This document shows positions 7,478 through 13,851 of a stretch of 64,000 nucleotides of DNA, piece after piece. The stretch is from Solirubrum koreensis (GTDB lineage Bacteria; Bacteroidota; Bacteroidia; Cytophagales; Hymenobacteraceae), in assembly GCF_039541855.1 (NCBI RefSeq), contig NZ_BAABHA010000002.1:62001-126000 (forward strand), in the 5' to 3' direction. The notes under the pieces were generated by a model. That model had not been told where the DNA came from, ran no database searches, and was given only the letters and a program-made list of their open reading frames with translations. Every line of letters begins with the position of its first letter. The stretch's first letter is position 1. A program made the translations under genes and the position numbers.

Positions 7478-8110
7478 TCAACGGCCACCAACGCGGAAGC
7501 GGTAGCGCAGGCCGACGTTGGCGGTGTAGAACTGCAGATTCGAGTTGAAAATAGCGCCCTTCACCCGCCGGTTCAGCGCCAGGTCGGTTACCGCCTCAAA
7601 GCGCTTGCCCAACCGGTTGCGCATGCTCACCCCGATGTTGAAGAACTCGTCCGACAGATGCTCTTGCTGCCACACCCACTGTTGCTCTTGCCCTGGTGGC
7701 GCCTCCAATGCCACATAGAACTGGTGCTGGTCGCGCAAAAAGGTGGCGCCGGCCACTGCATCAAACTGCGTGCGCCGCGTGGTACGGCGCGTAAGTGTAT
7801 ACCTTCCCCAAACTGGAACGCTCCACCTTCTGTTCATGTCTAATCCGCCCTGCTCTGAGCGGTAAGCCACGCTAATCTGAACACCAACTCTTCGGCTAAT
7901 CTGATAACCGGCGCCTGCTTGAAGCGGCAGCAAGGAAATCTGATTATTGCCTGTAATTGGATAAACTACCCCATAGCGCTGCACTGTGGCTTGCAGGCGG
8001 ATATCCCAGCGTAGCGGCTTTTCTTGAGAATTGCTTTGCGGCGCCTCGTTTTGCGCTAGCAGGGGGACGCCACTCAGCACCAAGCTTGTAATTAGCAGAT
8101 GCTTTCTCAT
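7478..8110 (-). CDS. Outer-membrane beta-barrel protein (210 aa), paralogue of the next gene
   Basis: Signal peptide MRKHLLITSLVLSGVPLLAQ, then a Gln/Asn/Ser-rich linker and amphipathic beta strands (WDIRLQATVQRYGVVYP, LQAGAGYQISRRVGVQIS, VPVWGRYTLTRRTTRR, FYTANVGLRYRFRVGGR) consistent with an eight- to ten-strand barrel. The last strand ends in basic residues rather than the usual aromatic residue. It shares the order and spacing of motifs with the 6778-7443 product, so the pair arose by tandem duplication. Its ATG abuts the stop of the upstream lipoprotein gene (8111), so the genes are probably coupled. No known function; a surface complex with the lipoprotein is an inference from the operon. 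Confidence 0.7.
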   Translation of the reverse strand: MRKHLLITSLVLSGVPLLAQNEAPQSNSQEKPLRWDIRLQATVQRYGVVYPITGNNQISLLPLQAGAGYQISRRVGVQISVAYRSEQGGLDMNRRWSVPVWGRYTLTRRTTRRTQFDAVAGATFLRDQHQFYVALEAPPGQEQQWVWQQEHLSDEFFNIGVSMRNRLGKRFEAVTDLALNRRVKGAIFNSNLQFYTANVGLRYRFRVGGR

Positions 8111-9164
8111 CTACCTGCTTTTTAATACGAAGTAGATGTAGTCCCCGCCGGCCCCCTCGTTGCGGTCTACACCCTCAGGGGCTTGCACGCCATCCACTTT
8201 CACCCACCCTGCAGGAGGGGTAATATTTGGACTGTTGCCCGCAATTACGCCCACCTCAATGGGACGTCCGCTGTATCGATGGTCCTTGCCTTGATAGCTC
8301 GCGATGAAGCGCCCCCCGGAACCATCATTCAGGTCCGGTTGAATCCAATCGTCAAAATTCGTTGGGCTAGGCGCCCAATTTGGAACAGAAAATCGGGGCC
8401 AGTTTTGAAAATCAGCTCCGGACCGCGCTGATTTCGAATAAATTGCCCGTACCGGGCCAATCACATACCGGCCGCTGCCAACGGCAAAGCCATCGGTATT
8501 TACTTGGTCTTTTTTGACTTCGTCGCCGTACTGCACCTTAGTCGGGTCCCGCGTGAACGTCAAATAAATGTACTGCCCGCCGGCGCCCTTGTTCAAATCC
8601 ACCGGGATGATGGTGTACCCCGGCAGGGCCGTCAGATTTGCACTGGAGCCCTTCACAATTTTCAGATCCAGTATGTCGCCCTGGGGGTTACCAGGGCCAC
8701 TAAAGGAGGCCTGCCCTTCACTTGTGCGGAAAGCCGATACCGTGGCGGGAACCGGGGGCTGGTACCCTCCTCCACCCGGACAGGGAAGATCCCCGCAGTC
8801 CAGGTCGTCGGTGGGGCCGCTGGTGGTATAAATCAAGTCGCCGGAAGGCTCCCGCACCAGCCACATGCGCCGCTGGCGGGCATCTATTTTGGGCCACGTG
8901 GCGGGGGGGTTAGCCTTGTTACCGCGCACGGCTCCCTTGCGCCAATACTGGCCCAGTGGGTCTTGCTTACGTCCGGTTTCCACGGCTTCCACCCAACGCA
9001 ACCACGCCTGCTCCCCCTCCGCGGCGGTTACGGCGTTGTGCACATACTGCCCCGCGGCCGGCCGTGGACTTACTTCGGGCTGCGCCGCTTTCTCGCATCC
9101 CGTCAGAAGCCCCCCCCCCCAGCATAGCAGCTAGAAGAGTCAATGAGTGACGTTTATTGTACAT
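8111..9164 (-). CDS. Surface lipoprotein with MABP-like repeats, signal peptide frameshifted by an 11-G tract
   Basis: The main frame (to 9043, starting only at a GTG) encodes 310 residues. It holds three related motifs of the form DLNxGAGGxYIYL, at restored residues 189-196, 277-284 and 333-340, as in the MABP beta-prism domain. No leader exists in that frame. The ATG at 9164 starts a lipoprotein leader in another frame, and the two frames meet at a run of 11 G (9110-9120 on the plus strand as C). With 10 G the product reads MYNKRHSLTLLAAMLGGGLL-TGC, a good lipobox with Cys23, and continues as one 350-residue lipoprotein. As given, translation from the ATG runs out of frame. Either the gene is phase-variable through the G tract or the homopolymer length is a sequencing error. 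It heads the operon with the two barrels. Confidence 0.7.
9110..9120. repeat. Homopolymer tract, 11 C (11 G on the coding strand)
   Basis: An uninterrupted 11-base mononucleotide run inside the hydrophobic core of the lipoprotein leader at 8111-9164. Its length decides whether the leader and the mature domain share a frame: 10 (or 7 or 13) gives a full-length lipoprotein, 11 does not. It is the longest G/C homopolymer I noticed; another seven-base G run lies in the same gene near 8902. Confidence 0.9.
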
Positions 9165-9468
9165 AACAACAGAAAAAAATGAAACAAAACCGGCAGCCGG
9201 ATGCCGCCGCGGAAAAAACAACAGGCCTGCCGCTAACAGGTGCGGCAGCTTAACTTAATAAACAGGTGTGTGGGAAAAGGGGCGCGTTGTCGGTGCCTGA
9301 CCGACAACGCATTTTAGGCAGAAGCGGCCGGTGGTGCAAGTTGAAAGCGAAATTATTTCTACTTGCTGTTTCCCAGCGAAGAAAAGAGCCCGCCGATATT
9401 ACCCCGCGAGCTTTTGGCCAAGTAGCACAACGGCCGGTTTGCTCAAGCGCCGCCTCGGCTTCAATACC
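9165..9468. other. Intergenic region with two hairpins, upstream of the lipoprotein gene
   Basis: No gene is supported here. CTGCCGC/GCGGCAG pair at 9227-9248, and GCGTTGTCGGT/ACCGACAACGC pair perfectly at 9284-9310 followed by ATTTTA, which looks like a terminator on the plus strand. The lipoprotein promoter must lie in the AT-richer part around 9165-9225. The section 9340-9468 resembles no neighbour closely and leads directly into the hydrolase relic. Confidence 0.5.
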
Positions 9469-9531
9469 CAGCACCACGGCACGCTGCTGGCCAACACGGA
9501 GGTGTATGCCTATCTGCGGGAGCATCTGTAA
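9469..9531 (+). pseudogene. Relic of the C-terminus of the alpha/beta hydrolase
   Basis: These 21 codons read QHHGTLLANTEVYAYLREHL and a stop, identical in protein to the end of the intact hydrolase at 5316-6461. The DNA differs at several positions, all of them synonymous in this stretch. Upstream sequence no longer encodes hydrolase, so the copy is a fragment. It is the start of repeat copy B. Confidence 0.85.
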
Positions 9532-9533
9532 GC

Positions 9534-9573
9534 AAAAAAACGGCCTCCACTTTTCAGCGGAGGCCGTTTTTGT
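9534..9573. terminator. Bidirectional hairpin terminator, copy B
   Basis: AAAAAAACGGCCTC pairs with GAGGCCGTTTTTG. Same stem as the hairpin at 6465-6503. It lies 20 bases beyond the stop of the GH31 gene and should end its minus-strand transcript. Confidence 0.85.
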
Positions 9574-9593
9574 TACCTGAATCGAGACTTCAG

Positions 9594-12044
9594 CTAGGCG
9601 GGGTTTACGACCAGCTCGGTGAAGTTTGCCGGTACAATCACCTGCGGCAGCTTCAGGCCTTTCGAGTACGAATCAACTATGGCCACCTCTACGCTTACGC
9701 CATCGACCAAGGCTGTGAGGCTGCTGCCAGCGGGCAGGCCGTGCAGCACTACGCGGCAAGTTTGCCAAGTGGGCTGGTAGTCGCCTTCGGTTTGCTGCTG
9801 CAGCTTGAGGTCTTCAGCGGTGCCCTCCACGGTGTAGCGGCGCACGGTAGCTTGGCCGTTTTCGTAGCCGTAACCGTCGCCACCGTCGTCGTACAACGTG
9901 CTGGTTTCCTGGCCTTCTTTGTGGTACACGTGTAGCGTTAGCTCGGTAAGCTCCCGCTCGCCCACGTACTGCATTACGGGGTAGTGCGGGATAACCGCGC
10001 CGGCCTTCACATACAGCGGAATACGCTCCAGCGTGGCAGCGGCCCACACTTCGGCACCGCCTTCGCGCAGCTCATCGGTCCAGTAGTAATACCACTGGCC
10101 TTTGGGCAGGTACATCCAGCGGCCGTCTACGCCGGCCTGGGTTACGGGGCACACCAGCAGGTGGTCACCCACGCCAAACTCGGCCATGCGCTGGTAGGTT
10201 TCCAGGTCGCTCTGGTCGAGGTACGAGAGGGGACGCAGAATAGGCGTGCCGGCCTGCACGTACTGCCAGAAAGCGGTGTACATGTAGGGCAGCAGCTTGT
10301 AGCGCAGCTCAATGAAGCGCTTGGCCAGCAGGGCATATTCTTCGCCGAATGACCAGGGCTCCTGGTCGCCGTGGTCACCGGAGGAGTGGGTGCGGAAGAA
10401 CGGGTGGAAGGCTGCCAGCGCCACCCAGCGGGCGTATAGCTCGCCGTCGGGGGTGTTGATGAAGCCGCCCACATCGGAGCCTACGAAGGAGAAACCCGAG
10501 ATGCTCAGGCGCTGGCACTGGATGTTGGCCAGCCACAGATGCTCCCAGGAGGCCACGTTGTCGCCGGTCCAGCCGGAGGAGAAACGCTGTCCGCCCGAGT
10601 AAGTGCTGCGCGTAATGGTGAAAGGCCGGTTGGGGTAGCTGAACTGCTTCACGCCATTATTGGTGGCGCGGGCCATTTGCATGCCGTACACGTTGTGGGC
10701 TTTGGCGTGCGAGCAAGGGTTGCCGTCGTAATCGAAGCGCACGTCGTTCGGGAACGTGCCTTTCTCGAACACGGCCGGCTCGTTCATGTCGTTCCACACG
10801 CCGCGCACGCCCACTTCCTGGATGAGGCCTTTGAACAGGCCAGCCCACCATTCGCGCACGTCGGGGCGGGTGAAATCGGGGAAGTTGCAGAGGCCGGGCC
10901 ACACAGAGCCCTTCATCAGCGGACCGTCGGCGCGACGGCAGAAATAGCCGTTTTCCAGGCCCTGCTGGTACACGTCGTACTCCGGGTCGATTTTGATGCC
11001 GGGGTCGATGATTACTACCGTCTTAAACCCATCGTCGGCTAGCTCGCGCACCATTTTGGCGGGCTCGGGAAAGTGCTCCTTGCTCCAGGTGAAGCAGCGG
11101 TAGCCTTCCATGTAGTCGATGTCGAGGTACAGCGCGTCGCAGGGAATCTGGCGCTTGCGGAACTCGGCCCCGATGCCGCGGAACAGCTTTTCGGGGTAGT
11201 AGCTCCACTTGCACTGGTGGTAGCCCAGGGCCCAAAGCGGGGGCAGCTCGGGCGTGCCGGTGAGCAGGGTATAATCCTGGCTGACTTCGGTGAGCGAGGG
11301 GCCGTAAATGAAGTAGAAGTTCATTTCGCCGCCGTGCGACCAGAAGCTGGTGACGTCGGCGCGCTCGGCCGCGAAGTCGAAGTAGCTCTTGAAGGAATTG
11401 TCGAAGAAGATGCCGTAGGCCAGCTTTTGGTGCAGCGCCAAGAAGAACGGAATGTTCTTATAGAGCGGGTCGGAGCCCTTTACGTAGCCGTAGGTGTCGG
11501 AGCCCCAGTTGCAGAAGCGCTGCCCGCGCAGGTTCATGTTGGCAGGTTTGTCGCCGAGGCCAAAGTAGTGTACGCCGGGCTGCACCTGCTGGCTCATCTT
11601 CACGATGTCGTTGCCGGTCTCGTAGTCGTACTCCCAGTGGAAGCCTTTCTCGTACTCGCAAAGCACCGCGCCCGAGCGGTTCAGCAGCCGCACGTGCAGG
11701 TTATCCTTGCCGATGGTGCAAATGACGCGGCCGGTGGTAAGTCGGTAATGGTCGTCTTTCTCCACGAACTCCAGCTGGGTGAGCGGCTGCCGCGCGGGCA
11801 CATTGCCGTCGAAGGCGTAGCTGAAGTCGGGGGCAAACTGGCCGTCGGTGGCATACCGAAAGCGGAGGATTTTATCGTTGATGGCCTGCACGCGCAGGGC
11901 CACGCCGTTTTGGCAGGTGAAAAGAAATTCAGCGGCGGCCTCGTTGGCGTCGCAGCGGATTACCTGATCGGGAAAAAACTCGTGCTTGGCTTTTTCGGCC
12001 AAGTCGTTGATCATGTAATTGAGTTCCTGAATCGACTCGTCCAT
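9594..12044 (-). CDS. Alpha-glucosidase, glycoside hydrolase family 31
   Basis: An 816-residue GH31 enzyme expected to release glucose from alpha-glucan non-reducing ends. An N-terminal galactose-mutarotase-like beta-sandwich (about 30-260) leads to the TIM barrel. There WNDMNEPAVF carries the nucleophile D419 and SGWTGDN the acid/base D495; LYLDIDYMEGYRCFTW and RSTYSGGQRFS are other typical GH31 signatures. A C-terminal beta domain with a DUF5110-like strand set (LYDDGGDGYGYENGQ) follows. No signal peptide is visible, so it is probably cytoplasmic, acting on internalised or stored oligosaccharides. The 3' end is duplicated as a relic at 6524-6776. It is divergent from the glycosyltransferase-like gene at 12194, fitting a glucan locus. 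Confidence 0.92.
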   Translation of the reverse strand: MDESIQELNYMINDLAEKAKHEFFPDQVIRCDANEAAAEFLFTCQNGVALRVQAINDKILRFRYATDGQFAPDFSYAFDGNVPARQPLTQLEFVEKDDHYRLTTGRVICTIGKDNLHVRLLNRSGAVLCEYEKGFHWEYDYETGNDIVKMSQQVQPGVHYFGLGDKPANMNLRGQRFCNWGSDTYGYVKGSDPLYKNIPFFLALHQKLAYGIFFDNSFKSYFDFAAERADVTSFWSHGGEMNFYFIYGPSLTEVSQDYTLLTGTPELPPLWALGYHQCKWSYYPEKLFRGIGAEFRKRQIPCDALYLDIDYMEGYRCFTWSKEHFPEPAKMVRELADDGFKTVVIIDPGIKIDPEYDVYQQGLENGYFCRRADGPLMKGSVWPGLCNFPDFTRPDVREWWAGLFKGLIQEVGVRGVWNDMNEPAVFEKGTFPNDVRFDYDGNPCSHAKAHNVYGMQMARATNNGVKQFSYPNRPFTITRSTYSGGQRFSSGWTGDNVASWEHLWLANIQCQRLSISGFSFVGSDVGGFINTPDGELYARWVALAAFHPFFRTHSSGDHGDQEPWSFGEEYALLAKRFIELRYKLLPYMYTAFWQYVQAGTPILRPLSYLDQSDLETYQRMAEFGVGDHLLVCPVTQAGVDGRWMYLPKGQWYYYWTDELREGGAEVWAAATLERIPLYVKAGAVIPHYPVMQYVGERELTELTLHVYHKEGQETSTLYDDGGDGYGYENGQATVRRYTVEGTAEDLKLQQQTEGDYQPTWQTCRVVLHGLPAGSSLTALVDGVSVEVAIVDSYSKGLKLPQVIVPANFTELVVNPA

Positions 12045-12081
12045 GGTAGCTCAGGTTCAGGGGGATGGAAGGTCAAACGAA

Positions 12082-12102
12082 AGCCCGTCGGCTGGGACGG
12101 GC
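12082..12102. other. Short inverted repeat between divergent glucan genes
   Basis: AGCCCGTC and GACGGGCT flank a five-base centre in the 149-base region between the GH31 start (12044) and the plus-strand gene at 12194. It could be an operator or a 5' leader hairpin. Nothing else is recognisable, apart from a TATTGC element just before the ATG at 12194. Confidence 0.3.
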
Positions 12103-12193
12103 TAAATTAAGTCCGCAAGTTAACCACGAAATCCAATGAATATATTCGAACCTAAATAGCAGTCCACGTCGGTTCCAATGCATATTGCAAGCT

Positions 12194-13213
12194 ATGGCTA
12201 CTTCCTCTACGTCTGTTGCGCTGGTTCTGGGCTGGGACGAAGCGGCCGAGGCGCTACCCACGGCGCAGGCCCTGGCCCCACGCACTCAGGTTCAGCTTTG
12301 GCTTCCTCAGCCGCTTGCCGCCGATGCCACACTAGGCGCGGTAGCAATTGAAGTGCTGGACGGCACCGGAGCCGCGCCCCGCTCCCGCCCGGCTGCTTCC
12401 CGTCAGGCGCCGGCTGCTCCGTACCTCGGCGCAAGTTCCCCGGCCGGTAGCTCGCAGCCCGTACGGGTACCTGCGGCACCGTATCTGGGTTCTGGCCTGC
12501 CCCCAACTCCATCCTACGCTGCCCCGCAACCGGCACTAACGGCTTCCCCGGCTTCGCTTCCGGCCGAGGCCATTTCCCTCGTGGGCGCTGCCGAAGCGGG
12601 TACCGAACCCGGCATTAAGGAGGCTGCCGAGCTGAGCAGCGACTTACCCACCCGCCGCCACGAACTACCAGCGGGCCTGCCTGCCGATGATGCGGAACCC
12701 GCCCGCACTACGGCCGAAACGGCCGAGTTATCGACCGAGCAGTCCGAGTTATTGGCCGAACAGCCCGTGCCGAGTGGCATGGCAGCCTCGGTATTCGATA
12801 TGCTGCCCGGCAATGCTACCGATCAGCTGAACTACCGCATTATTCAGTACGCCCGCCACGCCGTGCGCCGTGCCCTGCAAATGCAGTTTGAGGTGATTGT
12901 GGCCGTGGAATGGCCTACGTGGCTGGCCGCCGTAGAAATTCGGCAGCAAACCCGCCGTACGCTGGTGCTGCGTGTGGGCGCTTCGTCTATTACAGAACAC
13001 AGCGCCGCTGCCGACCGCGGCTGGATTGCCGAGTTGGAACGCCTGGCGCTGCGCCACGCCGATGTGTTGCTGGTGCCCGATGATGCTACCGCCCAACGCC
13101 TAACGGCGCAATACCACATTTCCGCCGGCCGTTTCCGCGTGCTACCTCCCAATGCAACGCCTGATTTCACGGCTGCACTGGTCCTCGACGCTCAGCTCGC
13201 CGGGCTTGGCTAA
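12194..13213 (+). CDS. Glycosyltransferase-like protein (GT-B N-terminal fold) with long low-complexity insert
   Basis: A 339-residue protein. The ATG at 12194 is preferred over a TTG nine bases earlier. Residues 1-55 form a beta-alpha-beta start. Residues about 58-200 are Ala/Pro/Ser/Glu-rich low complexity, with a PAAPYLG(A/S) motif occurring twice. Residues about 210-335 look like the second half of a starch-synthase/GT4 N-terminal Rossmann domain (FEVIVAVEWPTWLAAVE, RRTLVLRVGASS, WIAELERLALRHADVLLVPD, YHISAGRFRVLPPN). The UDP/ADP-sugar-binding C-terminal domain is absent, so this is probably not a complete glycosyltransferase. Its place between a GH31 gene and a branching enzyme suggests a regulatory or partner role in glycogen metabolism. 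That is inference. Confidence 0.5.
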   Translation: MATSSTSVALVLGWDEAAEALPTAQALAPRTQVQLWLPQPLAADATLGAVAIEVLDGTGAAPRSRPAASRQAPAAPYLGASSPAGSSQPVRVPAAPYLGSGLPPTPSYAAPQPALTASPASLPAEAISLVGAAEAGTEPGIKEAAELSSDLPTRRHELPAGLPADDAEPARTTAETAELSTEQSELLAEQPVPSGMAASVFDMLPGNATDQLNYRIIQYARHAVRRALQMQFEVIVAVEWPTWLAAVEIRQQTRRTLVLRVGASSITEHSAAADRGWIAELERLALRHADVLLVPDDATAQRLTAQYHISAGRFRVLPPNATPDFTAALVLDAQLAGLG

Positions 13214-13218
13214 CTTTG
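13211..13218 (+). promoter_or_regulatory. Putative -7 promoter element TAACTTTG
   Basis: Exact match to the Bacteroidota -7 consensus TAnnTTTG, 26 bases before the ATG at 13244. No TTG at the -33 distance is obvious. The element overlaps the stop codon of the preceding gene. Confidence 0.5.
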
Positions 13219-13243
13219 CGGGCTACTCCCCTTCTTTTATCGC

Positions 13244-13735
13244 ATGAACACTCCTGCCTCTACCGCTTTCGAGCCCGAACATACTTTTGAAGCCGTCCTC
13301 GAACTCGACAGCGAACATGGCGGCGTGTTTATCATCGTGCCGTTCAGCGTGCCCGAGGTGTACGGCACCCGCGCTCAGCTGAAAGTGCAAGCCACCATCG
13401 ACGGGTTTCCGTACCGCGGCAGCCTTGCGCCCATGGGCGACGGGCAGCACCTGCTTATTATTACCCGGCAGGTGCGCAACGCCATTGAGAAAACCTGGGG
13501 CCACACCGTAACCGTGGCACTGGCCAAAGACGTGAACCCGCGCGTGGCGGAAGTATCCGACGACTTCGCCAAGGCCATGACCAACGCCGGTGCGCGGCAA
13601 AAATTCGACGACCTTTCTTACACGCACCAAAAGGAATTCACCCGCTGGATTGAAGCCGCCAAGAACACCGAAACGCGCTACGAGCGAATGAAAAAGGCGG
13701 TAGAAATGATTTTAGCGGGCAAGAAACGCAGTTAG
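13244..13735 (+). CDS. DUF1905 / YdeI-OmpD-associated family protein
   Basis: A 163-residue cytoplasmic protein. The N-terminal two-thirds has the DUF1905 beta-barrel pattern (FEAVLELDSEHGGVFIIVPF, AQLKVQATIDGFPYRGSLAP, VRNAIEKTWGHTVTVALAKD). The C-terminal helix pair (FDDLSYTHQKEFTRWIEAAK, RYERMKKAVEMI) is the YdeI/OmpD-associated segment, including the typical THxKExxxWI motif. Members have been linked to bacteriocin protection, but the biochemical role is not settled. It has its own promoter-like element and ends before a 33-base palindrome shared with the convergent branching enzyme gene. Confidence 0.8.
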   Translation: MNTPASTAFEPEHTFEAVLELDSEHGGVFIIVPFSVPEVYGTRAQLKVQATIDGFPYRGSLAPMGDGQHLLIITRQVRNAIEKTWGHTVTVALAKDVNPRVAEVSDDFAKAMTNAGARQKFDDLSYTHQKEFTRWIEAAKNTETRYERMKKAVEMILAGKKRS

Positions 13736-13774
13736 GAACCACACTGCCAAACGGCGCGAGTGGCGCGGAACCGG

Positions 13775-13807
13775 GCGGGGCCGGCAAGCTAAGCTTGCCG
13801 GCCCCGC
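13775..13807. terminator. 33-base palindrome between convergent genes
   Basis: GCGGGGCCGGCAAGCT and AGCTTGCCGGCCCCGC are exact reverse complements around one base. It lies between the stop codons of the YdeI-like gene (13735) and the branching enzyme gene (13852). There is no T tract, so it is terminator-like rather than a classic intrinsic terminator. Confidence 0.55.
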
Positions 13808-13851
13808 GTCGTTGAACGGAATCGTTGCTGACGTCCGCTTCTCCCGCTTGG

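Larger units (their letters stand above)
9469..9721. repeat. 253-bp direct repeat, copy B
   Basis: Partner of 6399-6651, gapless over 253 bases. In this copy the hydrolase end is a relic and the GH31 gene is intact, the mirror of copy A. The reciprocal arrangement suggests that an ancestral convergent hydrolase-GH31 pair was duplicated or recombined, with the intervening 2.7 kb gained between the two junctions. Confidence 0.9.

Noticed and set aside
11073..12110. A 345-codon frame antisense to the cytoplasmic GH31 gene
   Set aside because: No recognisable motif, and it lies over a complete catalytic domain on the opposite strand.
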